Assembly: GCF_017745275.1 (NCBI RefSeq)
Contig: NZ_JAGHZS010000002.1
Coordinates: forward strand, 545,859-609,858
Source of the DNA: Chitinophaga sp.
Lineage (GTDB): Bacteria > Bacteroidota > Bacteroidia > Chitinophagales > Chitinophagaceae
Length of the DNA stretch: 64,000 nt
Direction of reading: 5' to 3'
The position numbers were made by a program, and so were the translations under genes. The notes beneath the pieces are model-generated. The model was not told the origin of the DNA, did not search any database, and was given only the letters and a program-made list of their open reading frames with translations. Below, piece after piece: positions 26,136 through 35,456 of this stretch. Every line of letters begins with the position of its first letter. Positions within the stretch are counted from its first letter, which is position 1.

Positions 26136-27307
26136 TGCACAATTTTGATACAGAAATTTTTAATATCAGCAGCGTACAGATCAGGGAGCTGGCGCCGGTA
26201 GCGGCTACCACGCCTATACAGGACGCTACCATGGGGCCTTTTACGTCCTTTGGGTTAGCGGTAATTACCATTACTGATGAAGATGGACACAGCGGAGAAG
26301 CGCCCGTGTTTCGTTCTTACAACCATATCCTCGAAAATTGTCTCCTGCCCATTTTGCTGCATAGCCAGGATATCCCATACGGCGTATTGTATCCACAGTT
26401 GTATTGGGCTATCCGCAACGAAGGCTTCAGAGGCCCGGCTGCGGCCTTACTGGGACAAATAGAGCTGGCATTATACGACCTGGCTGCCCGTCGCGCTGGT
26501 GTACCATTGCATCGCTATCTCAACACCACCACCAATAGTGTAAAAGTATACGGCAGCGGAGGAGGGACTAATTATTCCCTGGAAGAACTGGAACGTGAAG
26601 CCACTTATTTTGCCAATGCAGGAGTAGATTGCTATAAAATGAAAGTGGGAACGGATTTCGGTACCCGCCTGACCGAAGACGTAGCCAGGGTGAAGTTTGT
26701 ACGCCGCATATTAGGCAACAACATCCGGCTGGCTGTTGATGCCAACCAGATCTGGAGCTGTGAAGAAGCGTTGCGGTTTATAGATCTGACGGCAGGGGAA
26801 AACCTGGCCTGGTTCGAAGAACCCGTTCATTCTGCGGATCTGCAACAGATTGGAGAGTTATGCAAACGTACGCCGCTGGCCATTTCTTACGGAGAGTCGG
26901 AGCGAAGCGCCAAAGTATTCCCTACCTTGGTGGAACTGGGTGTACGGCATTTACAACCAGTGCCTACCCACCTGGCAGGCATACGGGAATGGATGAACGT
27001 ACGGGACCTGGCCGCCCGGCAACAGGTAGAATTTTCATCAGGAGGATACTCGTTATATACAGCAGCGCTGATGGCTTCGGCCGGCGCGCAATGCCAGGTG
27101 GAATACCTGTATTGCATTATGCGTGGACTGGAAGTATATTTCCAGGTTCGCCCCGACTGGAAGAATGGTCGGTTTTATTTGCCGGAAATCCCTGGTATAC
27201 CGGTTCGTATCGACTGGGATTATTGGCAGAACAGCAACGCCATCACGAAAAAGAGCCTTTGGACCAAAAAGAACATCAGGAAATACCAGCCGATTGTATC
27301 TTTATGA
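26135..27307 (+). CDS. Enolase-superfamily (mandelate racemase subgroup) dehydratase-like protein
   Basis: This 390-residue protein has the Lys pair YKMK (168/170), and metal ligands in VDANQIW (Asp 202), WFEEP (about 229) and YGESE (Glu 254). At about 275 the usual QPD...GG motif of the mandelate-racemase subgroup reads QPVPTHLAG, so the dyad Asp is Val, and I see no matching His further on (FSSGGYSLY). Sugar-acid dehydratases such as fuconate dehydratase use that His-Asp pair, so the reaction may differ. Start: ATG at 26135 overlapping the previous stop (TGATG). It likely acts on the acid made by the reductase before it. Confidence 0.85.
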   Translation: MHNFDTEIFNISSVQIRELAPVAATTPIQDATMGPFTSFGLAVITITDEDGHSGEAPVFRSYNHILENCLLPILLHSQDIPYGVLYPQLYWAIRNEGFRGPAAALLGQIELALYDLAARRAGVPLHRYLNTTTNSVKVYGSGGGTNYSLEELEREATYFANAGVDCYKMKVGTDFGTRLTEDVARVKFVRRILGNNIRLAVDANQIWSCEEALRFIDLTAGENLAWFEEPVHSADLQQIGELCKRTPLAISYGESERSAKVFPTLVELGVRHLQPVPTHLAGIREWMNVRDLAARQQVEFSSGGYSLYTAALMASAGAQCQVEYLYCIMRGLEVYFQVRPDWKNGRFYLPEIPGIPVRIDWDYWQNSNAITKKSLWTKKNIRKYQPIVSL

Positions 27308-27323
27308 GCCATAAGCTTATTGT

Positions 27324-28883
27324 GTGACGATATTTTTAACGAAGATAGATTACCTGGTATTATTGCTTTATATCGTCGCGCTGTTTATTTTCGGTTTTTA
27401 CCTGAACAGGCGCAGTACAGCAAATACAGATATTTTTTTAGGAGGTAGGTCATTGAAATGGTGGCAGATCGGGTTTTCTATGTTCAGTGCCAACGCCGGC
27501 GCCACGATGCTGATAGGCTTATCCAGCCTTGGCTTTTCACATGGAGTGGTCGGCAGTAATTTTGAGTGGCTGGCCTGGATTTTCCTGTTATTGCTGGCCA
27601 TGTTTTTTTTTCCGCGTTATATCTCTGCGGGTATTCATACAATTCCACAATTCCTTTTAATACGTTACGGAAAAAGATCTTATAACTTCCTGGTCATATA
27701 TAGCCTGGTATCCATTTTAATTGTTTGGCTGGCAAGTGCGTTGTACGCCGGCGGATTGGTCATCGCAGAAGTATTTCACCGGCCGTTGCTGGAATCAGTA
27801 TCTGTGATAGCATTGATTGCAGCCAGTTATACGGCTATCGGTGGACTGAAAGCAGTGGTGCGTACCGGCATTTTTCAATCGGTGATTATTATCATTTCTT
27901 CCGTGATACTGACGGTGCTGGCGTTGAAGAAAGTAACGGCAATCCCCGGATGGGCACAGGACACCCCGGTTGATTACTGGAAACTTTTTCATCCCCGCTC
28001 AGACCCTGAATATTCATGGCTGGCTATTGTGATGGGATACCCCGTGGTAGCCATTTACTACTGGTGTGCGGATCAGACCATTGTACAGAAGGTACTGGCT
28101 GCAAAAGATATCCGTCAAGGGCAGTATGGTATTATGCTGATTGCTGCCATGAAAATTATTACGCCTTTGATTTTTGTGTTGCCGGGCATCATTTGTTTTA
28201 TCCTGTTCAGGGATACTACCACGCCGGATAATGCCTATATCACCATGGTGGAGAAGCTGATGCCTGCCGGTTTGCGCGGACTTTGTATTGCAGCGCTGAT
28301 AGCGGCACTGATAGATACCGTCTCTTCCGGGCTTAATTCTTTCAGCACCGTTTTCACACTGGATGTAATCGGGCAATTCACCAGGCTGGAAGAGCAACCT
28401 AAACGTACGATCGGTAAATGGGTAACGGTATTGGCGGCTTTCCTGGGAGTAGGCGTGGCGGCGCTTTTCGCCCGATCCGGTAAGGGGTTGTTTGAATTAA
28501 GCCAGGGACTCGTTTCCATCCTGGCACCTCCCTTATCAGTGGTGTTCCTGGGCGGTATTTTCTGGAAACGCGCCAATAAACTGGCGGCGGAAGTGGTATT
28601 GTATGGCGGGGGACTGATCTGCGTGATAATAGGCTCCTGTTATGTGTTAAACTTCCCTTACAAAGGATACTGGCCGCATTTCCTGTTGCTGTCAGTGTAT
28701 ATTTTTATCGGCTTGTCTTTAGGGATGGTATTGATTACGCTGTTATCTGATTCCGGCAAAAATACTACTTCACCAACGGTTTGGACTTCCTCCCGGCGGT
28801 TGCTCCGGAACAGCCCCCGCGTATGGTTGGGATGGGGATTGCTGGCGCTGGTGATGATTATTATTTATATCGTATTTAATTAA
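27324..28883 (+). CDS. Sodium/solute symporter (SSS family)
   Basis: The protein has 519 residues and about 13-14 membrane helices. The N-terminus (YLVLLLYIVALFIFGFYLNRR), then FLGGRSLKWWQIGFSMFSANAGATMLIG, is the SSS signature region. Family members bring sugars, amino acids or vitamins into the cytoplasm with sodium. It starts with GTG at 27324, 16 bases after the enolase-like gene, and the mutarotase gene follows 9 bases later, so all are one operon. The cargo is probably the deoxy sugar released by the secreted hydrolases. Confidence 0.9.
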   Translation: MTIFLTKIDYLVLLLYIVALFIFGFYLNRRSTANTDIFLGGRSLKWWQIGFSMFSANAGATMLIGLSSLGFSHGVVGSNFEWLAWIFLLLLAMFFFPRYISAGIHTIPQFLLIRYGKRSYNFLVIYSLVSILIVWLASALYAGGLVIAEVFHRPLLESVSVIALIAASYTAIGGLKAVVRTGIFQSVIIIISSVILTVLALKKVTAIPGWAQDTPVDYWKLFHPRSDPEYSWLAIVMGYPVVAIYYWCADQTIVQKVLAAKDIRQGQYGIMLIAAMKIITPLIFVLPGIICFILFRDTTTPDNAYITMVEKLMPAGLRGLCIAALIAALIDTVSSGLNSFSTVFTLDVIGQFTRLEEQPKRTIGKWVTVLAAFLGVGVAALFARSGKGLFELSQGLVSILAPPLSVVFLGGIFWKRANKLAAEVVLYGGGLICVIIGSCYVLNFPYKGYWPHFLLLSVYIFIGLSLGMVLITLLSDSGKNTTSPTVWTSSRRLLRNSPRVWLGWGLLALVMIIIYIVFN

Positions 28884-28892
28884 TTTAGTAAG

Positions 28893-29327
28893 ATGAATAA
28901 GCACTTTTCTATTGCTGGCATAAGCGCATTGCTGGTTGCATGTTTACTGTTCACTGCCTGTGAAAAGGCTACTGCACCGGAAAAGCTTACGGAGCGGGTG
29001 TTTGTAGTGGAAGTGGTGCCTGGTGAACAACCCTTAAAAGAATACCTCGATTATCATCAGCATATCTGGCCGGAAGTAGAAGCGGGCTTTCGTAAAGCCG
29101 GCTACCGGAATATTTCGTTGTATCGTTATCAGCATTTGCTGGTGATGACTATCACCGTTCCGGAAAATGCCAACCTGGATAGCATGGGGAAAATAGCCGA
29201 ATCTTCTCATCCCCGTTGCGCCGAATGGAATAAGGTGATGGCCGGATACCAGGCAGGTGTACCGGGAACGGCACCCGGACAAACCTGGGTAGAAGCCAGC
29301 CGCTTTTATCATTTTAACGGGCAATAA
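28893..29327 (+). CDS. L-rhamnose/L-fucose mutarotase family lipoprotein
   Basis: The protein has 144 residues. An N-terminal lipoprotein signal (LLFTACEKATA, Cys about 24) precedes a full RhaM-type dimeric ferredoxin-like domain (residues about 40-140) with YLDYHQHIWPEVEAGFRKAGY, NISLYRY and the C-terminal WVEASRFYHF. RhaM-type enzymes interconvert the anomers of L-rhamnose or L-fucose and are normally cytoplasmic. The signal would place this one outside the cytoplasm, next to the hydrolases. It is the last gene of the operon and converges with the AraC gene, leaving three bases between them. Confidence 0.85.
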   Translation: MNKHFSIAGISALLVACLLFTACEKATAPEKLTERVFVVEVVPGEQPLKEYLDYHQHIWPEVEAGFRKAGYRNISLYRYQHLLVMTITVPENANLDSMGKIAESSHPRCAEWNKVMAGYQAGVPGTAPGQTWVEASRFYHFNGQ

Positions 29328-29330
29328 CAG

Positions 29331-30209
29331 CTAGGGGTGCGTTTCCACATCCTGGCGATATTGGCGGAGAAACTCGCGCGGTGATAATCCCTTTACTTCT
29401 CTGAAGTGTTTATTGAAGTTGGAAATATTATTATACCCACTCTGATAGCAGGCCTCTGTTACATTGTAATCTCCTTCCAGTAAGAGCTTCGCCGCATGGC
29501 CTATCCGTATTTCCTTCACAAAGTCGATGAGTGTACGGTTTGTTTTACGTTTGAAAAAACGGCAGAAAGCCGCGGAAGACATCGGTATCAGGTCGGCCAC
29601 ATCCTGTAATGCAATTTCTTCTTTGAAGTGCTGGAAAATATAATCGAATACCTTATTGATTTTTTTAGCCTCACCGGAATTATCCACCACGTTGTAATAA
29701 GGAGAAGAAAGCACCTGTGCGGTGGTGGACTGCGCCAGGATATCAAGCAGGCGCAGCATCAGTGCTGCCCTGGTCAAGCCAGATTCAAACAGCATTTGCT
29801 GCATTATCATTTTGGCATTGACTACTGTAGGGCCGGTAAACAGTACTCCTTTCGCCGCTTTATTAAAAAGAACGTTGAGCTCCTGTGCTTCCGGTTTCTC
29901 CAGCAATTGTTGTCCCAGGAAGTCAGGAAAGAAGTGAATCACGATCGCCTGTGGCTGTACCAGTGGATCAATGGTCCGGTAATATTGCCAGCAATGCGGC
30001 AGGTAACTCCCCAGCAGCACCAGCTCCGGCCCTTCAAAATCTGCAATATGATCCCCAATGAATCGTTTACCGCTGCAATTTTCCAGTAGCGCTATTTCAA
30101 AATTGATATGTGCCTTCAGTGAAGTGTATTTTTTTATCTCCAATATGTCTGATCGCACCGTAAACGACTGGTCTGGCGGAAACGTAAAATTCTCATAAAT
30201 ATATTGCAT
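29331..30209 (-). CDS. AraC-family transcriptional regulator
   Basis: This 292-residue protein has an N-terminal cupin-like sensor (about residues 1-160) and two helix-turn-helix motifs at about 195-285 (EEIALQDVADLIPMSSAAFCRFFKRK, then NVTEACYQSGYNNISNFNKHFREVKGLSPREF). It is the only regulator inside the sugar locus and is divergent from the paralogue at 30513, so it is the obvious candidate to control the locus in response to the sugar. The 303-base spacer to 30513 holds a perfect hairpin at 30466-30490 and no other gene I can support. Confidence 0.9.
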   Translation of the reverse strand: MQYIYENFTFPPDQSFTVRSDILEIKKYTSLKAHINFEIALLENCSGKRFIGDHIADFEGPELVLLGSYLPHCWQYYRTIDPLVQPQAIVIHFFPDFLGQQLLEKPEAQELNVLFNKAAKGVLFTGPTVVNAKMIMQQMLFESGLTRAALMLRLLDILAQSTTAQVLSSPYYNVVDNSGEAKKINKVFDYIFQHFKEEIALQDVADLIPMSSAAFCRFFKRKTNRTLIDFVKEIRIGHAAKLLLEGDYNVTEACYQSGYNNISNFNKHFREVKGLSPREFLRQYRQDVETHP

Positions 30210-30465
30210 ACTGCCCTAAATAAGATGTTGACAAATGAATCACGGTGTCCCCAAAAGTACTATAAAAAGTGAATATCCGTCCTAACAAGGTATCCCGCCT
30301 TTTGGCGGCAAAGAAAGCATAGGTAATAGTCAAATTACGGGTGGTGCAGGGGGAACGATATACGGATCTTTATGGTGTTATCAGTTGGCACCAGGTCTAT
30401 ATTAATTCATTCCACGCATTATTTCAGATACTGATAATGATAAATTTTTTGATGGCACTCACAGC

Positions 30466-30490
30466 ATATACCGGGAGTAGCCCGGTATAT
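30466..30490 (+). promoter_or_regulatory. Perfect leader hairpin before the second glycosidase-like gene
   Basis: ATATACCGGG and CCCGGTATAT pair perfectly around AGTAG, followed by GTTTTACTTTT, 22 bases before the ATG at 30513. No plus-strand gene ends upstream, so it is not a normal terminator; it could act as an attenuator or block ribosome access. Confidence 0.55.
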
Positions 30491-30512
30491 GTTTTACTTT
30501 TAAATGATACTT

Positions 30513-33086
30513 ATGAGCAGGAGTAATAACCGGCAATGCCTTCTCCGGATAAATATCCTACTGATCCTACTGATGGTGCCGGCGGCACAACTATTTTCCC
30601 AGCGGGTATTTCAAACAAAGGATGCTACATTTACCATTAACAACAGCGGCTATATTATCAGCATTAAAGATCGCCGCAGCAAGAAAGAATATTGCCCGCA
30701 GGGAATGTCTTCTCCTTTATTGAGCTTGTATAAAAATAAGACCTATATACTGCCTGCATCCGCAACATTCAATGAGGTAGGTAGGGAAATAGCACTAGCG
30801 TTCACGGATGGTTCAGTGGCCACCATTAAAATAGCATCCGCGGGATCCTACCTGAAGCTACAGCTATTACGGCTTGATAATAAAAGCGATGCTGATAACA
30901 TTGTATGGGGACCTTATAAAACAAATATCTCCAAAACCATCGGTGAAATAATTTCGGTGGTACGCGATGATCATTTTGCGATAGGCATGATGGCACTGAA
31001 TGATAATACCACCAGTGGCCCGCCTTCGGATGGAGATATGGGATTCATGTATTATTATATTCATTCTCCGGATCCCAAAAAGTACCCGCTGCCACCGCAT
31101 CTGAAAGAAGGACAAACATTTAAAATAGGAGGAGATGGTATCAGCGATGTTGCTTTCTATTCCCAACCGGAAGAATATTTCCGTATGTGTTATGGAAATG
31201 GCGCTATGCTGGAACCTGCGTATGGTTCCAGTATTGCATTGCACTCCCGCAACCGGCGCAAAGAGCAAATGATTCGTTTCCCGGTATTACCTGATAACCT
31301 GGATGGTGGGTTCAATTCTGCCCGCTATCAGCTGGTAACGCCCACAGATGCCGACTTTACCGGTTCCGCCATTGCCTTATATGCCTGCCCGGATAACGAG
31401 GGATTAACTACCATAGAAAAGATTGTATTGAAGGAAGGATTGCCACATCCTACCATAGATGGCATGTGGATAAAAGATCCCCGGGCATATAAACCCGATA
31501 TTGCCTGGTGGGGGCCTCACGACAGTATGTCTGTTTATGCGGCACAGCTAGGGCTGAATGCCGTGCAGGATGAGGGATGGGGAGAATATTATCCCAATCC
31601 CGCCAATAAATGGGGCAACCGGAAAATAAGTTTTACACACCAGCCGGCAGCAACTATCCCGGAATTTGGCCGCCGCATGCGCCAAAGTGGTGTTCGCTGG
31701 GGATTGCACACTTTATGTGAATTCCTCCAGCCGGATAACAATAGCGATGTAGCACCAGTACCCAGCGATAGTTTGGCCATTATGCAGCGCAGCACGCTGG
31801 CAGCTGATATCACTATAAATGATACACTTATTGCTGTAACAGATACCTGTTATTTCAATGAATTTGGAGGATGGGAAGGCAATCATACCAATGTGCTCAA
31901 AATAGGAAAGGAACTGATCGAATATAACGGTATCACCACTACGAAGCCTTACACTTTCTTACAGGTTAAGCGGGGCTTTCATGGCACACAGAGAGGGGCG
32001 TTCAAAGCCGGAACCACTATCGTAAAATTACAGCCAAACTGCTACCATGGCTTTGCTCCTGATATGAACCTGCAACAGGTATATGCAGATTATTATGGTC
32101 GCTGGCTAACGGAGGGAGGTATGGACTACATTGATTTCGACGGACTGGAAAGCTGTATTTACCAGGGGCATGGACAATATTCCTTTAAACAGTTTTTCAG
32201 GAAATTATTCGATACCTATCAGCAAACCGGTGGTAATTACCTGCGGGTGATGGGCTCTTGTGTATATGAAGGCAACTGGCACTATATGAGTGTATGCAAT
32301 GTTGGGGGCGGCGATCACATGTTTGATCCTGTACATAACAAATGGGGCATTGAAGGGAAAGATATGCGCTATGTATTTGAGAGTAATTATTTCCCGGCTA
32401 CCTTTGGTATTATCAGCTATTCCAGCGCCTGGAGCTTATATGATGCAGAAAACCTGCAAGCCAAATCTATCGGATGGAATACTACCTATATGCTGGGGTT
32501 AAGCCAGCAATCAGTAGAAAGTAGTGGAGAGAAAGAAAACATCTTTAAGGCCTTTCGTGCCTGGCAGGATGCACGGACAGCTGATGTATTTACCGCCGCT
32601 CAAAAGAAGAAATTAAAAGATTTGCAGCAGAAATTTCACCTGGTTCAGCATAGTAAAAACTCCTTCACCTTATATGCCCTTCAGGAAAACCGGTTCCCGG
32701 ACCTGCCCTGCAGCGGCACGCCTACGCCGGTAAAGCCAGGTATAAAGGCAGGAACGCAGCTATTGGAATTTACGATCAAGGTACATGTGCCGGCCAAAGA
32801 CAGTTTGCCCGGTATCCGCATCGGGCTACCCGATGGGCAGGCATTGTTGGTGGAAAAGAACTTGTCCGATGGCCAGTTCATTATTTATCGTGATAACCAA
32901 TGGCTCATTACGGATAAGAACCGGAAAAAACTGGAAGAGATTCCTTTCGTCACCAGTACCATCCCTAAAAACGGTTGGCCGGAAATTACGCTCACAGGGC
33001 TGAAAGGAGGGAATGCCCGGGCAAAGCTGGAAGTAGTGGCTACCATTATTAAATCACAGGAAAAAGTGGGTGTTGCTAAACAGTAG
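30513..33086 (+). CDS. Secreted glycosidase-like protein, paralogue 2
   Basis: The protein has 857 residues, with a signal peptide ending AAQLFSQ. It matches the 759-residue protein at 20870 along most of its length (GDGISDVAFY, IGKELIEYNG, VKRGFHGTQ, YIDFDGLE, GHGQYSFKQFFRKLFD, NVGGGDHMFD). It adds about 110 C-terminal residues that look like a beta-sandwich domain. The DFDG block near residue 540 is the likely catalytic strand. An ATG three codons upstream (30504) is a second possible start. I do not know the family; the pair probably cuts the same glycan at different linkages. Confidence 0.7.
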   Translation: MSRSNNRQCLLRINILLILLMVPAAQLFSQRVFQTKDATFTINNSGYIISIKDRRSKKEYCPQGMSSPLLSLYKNKTYILPASATFNEVGREIALAFTDGSVATIKIASAGSYLKLQLLRLDNKSDADNIVWGPYKTNISKTIGEIISVVRDDHFAIGMMALNDNTTSGPPSDGDMGFMYYYIHSPDPKKYPLPPHLKEGQTFKIGGDGISDVAFYSQPEEYFRMCYGNGAMLEPAYGSSIALHSRNRRKEQMIRFPVLPDNLDGGFNSARYQLVTPTDADFTGSAIALYACPDNEGLTTIEKIVLKEGLPHPTIDGMWIKDPRAYKPDIAWWGPHDSMSVYAAQLGLNAVQDEGWGEYYPNPANKWGNRKISFTHQPAATIPEFGRRMRQSGVRWGLHTLCEFLQPDNNSDVAPVPSDSLAIMQRSTLAADITINDTLIAVTDTCYFNEFGGWEGNHTNVLKIGKELIEYNGITTTKPYTFLQVKRGFHGTQRGAFKAGTTIVKLQPNCYHGFAPDMNLQQVYADYYGRWLTEGGMDYIDFDGLESCIYQGHGQYSFKQFFRKLFDTYQQTGGNYLRVMGSCVYEGNWHYMSVCNVGGGDHMFDPVHNKWGIEGKDMRYVFESNYFPATFGIISYSSAWSLYDAENLQAKSIGWNTTYMLGLSQQSVESSGEKENIFKAFRAWQDARTADVFTAAQKKKLKDLQQKFHLVQHSKNSFTLYALQENRFPDLPCSGTPTPVKPGIKAGTQLLEFTIKVHVPAKDSLPGIRIGLPDGQALLVEKNLSDGQFIIYRDNQWLITDKNRKKLEEIPFVTSTIPKNGWPEITLTGLKGGNARAKLEVVATIIKSQEKVGVAKQ

Positions 33087-33119
33087 TACACCTTTATATA
33101 ACATTTTTTAATTCGTCTG

Positions 33120-35432
33120 ATGAGATACGCTCTGTTGAAGTGGTCCGTTTTATGTTTATTAGGTAGCGCTATCACCACTTCCGCGCAACAATTACCAGTA
33201 AACCAGCTGCTGCAACAGCTGAACGGTACCTGTTATTTTTCCACCAAACAATATGACGGCACTACGCTGATAAAAGAACAGCGTTTCCAGTCTGCTACAC
33301 TGAAAGGTGAGGAGGGGAACTGGCAATTACATCTTACTGCAACACCGGTAAAAGGCCACCAGGATGTATTTGATGTTACCGCCGGTTTTCGCCTTACCAG
33401 TGGTGTAGCCAGTCATACAGCCGTTAACGTTAGCTTTGATTTTAACCGCTGGCACCCGGAGAACTATGTGATGGTACCGGCTGCTGTTTACAACGGTAAC
33501 CGCTATCGCGTTATTGGTAATGGTTATAGTCCCGCATACCCGGATGATATGTATTATCAGCCACAGGTACCGTTAACGATTTCCAATAATCCACGACTGA
33601 AGATAGAAAAAGGTGAAGCCTCGCGTATTGAGTTAACCACCACCAATGCTGCCACACCAGCCATGTGTTTTTTTTCTCCGGCAGAGAAGAAAGGTTTTAT
33701 TGTGTTAACTACACAGGCAACACCCCAGGGCAATAACGGCCTGACCATCGCAGAAAATGCGGCAAAGGACAGTTGTACTTTCAGCATCTCTGCGCCTGCT
33801 GTGCGAGTACTGGCGCCCGGTTTCGGCGACTGGCACGCCAGCGGCGACATGGCGCCCAACTGGAAAGCAGGCGATGAAGTGACCCTGCGCTTTCGCATCT
33901 ATGTATTTGATGCCAGCAGCATTCCTGCATTGCTCACCCGCTTCCGGCAGGTGCGTAAAGACCTGAACGAAGAAAGTGCCCTCCGTAACCAGGTGCCTAT
34001 GAGCAAGCTAATGGAATTGGGACAGGGCATCTGCAGCAACAACTTTATTACAGTGCCGGCAGGAAGCTATTACAAACCTGAAAATAATAACGACTTTCAA
34101 CTTGGTTGGGTAAGTGGAATGATGAACTCCTATCCCATGCTGGCGCTGAATAATGAAACAGAACGTAAACGCGTGATGGCGGAACTGGATTTTGTAGTAC
34201 GCCGGCTGCAAGGTAAAAGTGGTTATTTCTATGGCGGTATCACTGCCTCCGGCGAGATAAGACCCGAAAAGATGAACCCGCATTTCCCGGAAGTACAGGC
34301 CATGGTGCGTAAAAACGCAGATGCCCTCCTTTGGCTGATGAAACACCTGCTGCTGTTTAAAGCGCAAGGTTATGACGCCAGCATCAATAAGGACTGGGAA
34401 GTTGCGGCGCAAAAATTAGCTGCCGCGTTCACCAATTCCTGGAAAAAGCACCATGAATTTGGTCAGTATATAGCACCAGCTACCGGTGAAATAGCCGTTT
34501 TTAATTCCACTGCCGGCGCTATTGCGCCCGCAGGTCTCGCCATGGCGGCCCGTTATTTTAATCGCCCCGAATGGCTGCAAACGGCCAAAGAAGCTGCTGA
34601 TTTCTATTATGAGAGAGATATTGTAAAGCAGGGATTAACCGGCGGCGATTGCGGCGATATTTCACAGGATGCTAACTCAGAATCGGCCTTCGGTTTCCTG
34701 GAGTCACTGATGGCATTGTATTATCACACAAGGGACAATAAATGGTTACAAAAGGCGGAAGTACAAGCGGCGCTTTGTGCTACATGGACCATTTCTTACC
34801 CGGTAACGTTTCCTGCCAATAGTACCATTGGTAAATTACAATGTAATATGACCGGGGCGGTATGGGCAAGTATACAGAATAAACACGCGGCGCCAGGCAT
34901 TTGCACAGCTTCCGGCGACTATTTATTCAAATTATTCCGGGCTACCGGGAAAGAAGCCTATGCGGCATTGCTGCGCGATATTCAACACGCCCACACGGAA
35001 GCCGTGAATATGCCGGGGCATATTACCTCCAATTTCCTGGTCGGTTCCTGCATGGAACGCATACAACCCAGCGACGCTGAAGGACGCGGCAGTATCGGTA
35101 ATTTTATTTATACCCGTAATTCATGGACAGAAACGAATGGGATGCTCATGGCCATGGAGCTCCCGGGCATTTATCTGCAAACCGATAATGGCCGCTTGTT
35201 TGTTTTTGATCACGTAACGGCGAAAGTAACGGCGCGTAAAAACGGTGCCACTACGCTGGAAATTACGAATCCTACCGCCTATGATGCGGCAGTATCTGTA
35301 ATGGCGGAATCCAGCCGGCAGGCAGCCATACCACTGGCATATACAGCGTTTCTCAAATGGCCGAAAGTCAGTGTGAAAGCCGGAAAAACCATATATGTGC
35401 AGGTGTCGGCTAACGGGCAGCTATTACATTGA
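33120..35432 (+). CDS. Large secreted protein, possible alpha/alpha-barrel glycan enzyme
   Basis: This 770-residue protein has a signal peptide ending ITTSAQQ. The first 300 residues look like a beta-sandwich (FDVTAGFRLTSG, VNVSFDFNRWHPENYVMVPAAVYNGN). The next 400 are helical with repeated hairpin-like units (GDCGDISQDANSESAFGFLE, WLQKAEVQAALCATWT), reminiscent of alpha/alpha-toroid glycosidases or lyases. A short beta tail follows. It starts 33 bases after paralogue 2 and is probably co-transcribed, so I expect it to act on the same glycan. The exact family and reaction are unknown to me. Confidence 0.6.
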   Translation: MRYALLKWSVLCLLGSAITTSAQQLPVNQLLQQLNGTCYFSTKQYDGTTLIKEQRFQSATLKGEEGNWQLHLTATPVKGHQDVFDVTAGFRLTSGVASHTAVNVSFDFNRWHPENYVMVPAAVYNGNRYRVIGNGYSPAYPDDMYYQPQVPLTISNNPRLKIEKGEASRIELTTTNAATPAMCFFSPAEKKGFIVLTTQATPQGNNGLTIAENAAKDSCTFSISAPAVRVLAPGFGDWHASGDMAPNWKAGDEVTLRFRIYVFDASSIPALLTRFRQVRKDLNEESALRNQVPMSKLMELGQGICSNNFITVPAGSYYKPENNNDFQLGWVSGMMNSYPMLALNNETERKRVMAELDFVVRRLQGKSGYFYGGITASGEIRPEKMNPHFPEVQAMVRKNADALLWLMKHLLLFKAQGYDASINKDWEVAAQKLAAAFTNSWKKHHEFGQYIAPATGEIAVFNSTAGAIAPAGLAMAARYFNRPEWLQTAKEAADFYYERDIVKQGLTGGDCGDISQDANSESAFGFLESLMALYYHTRDNKWLQKAEVQAALCATWTISYPVTFPANSTIGKLQCNMTGAVWASIQNKHAAPGICTASGDYLFKLFRATGKEAYAALLRDIQHAHTEAVNMPGHITSNFLVGSCMERIQPSDAEGRGSIGNFIYTRNSWTETNGMLMAMELPGIYLQTDNGRLFVFDHVTAKVTARKNGATTLEITNPTAYDAAVSVMAESSRQAAIPLAYTAFLKWPKVSVKAGKTIYVQVSANGQLLH

Positions 35433-35456
35433 TAGCCGGAAATTTTTTGATGGCAT

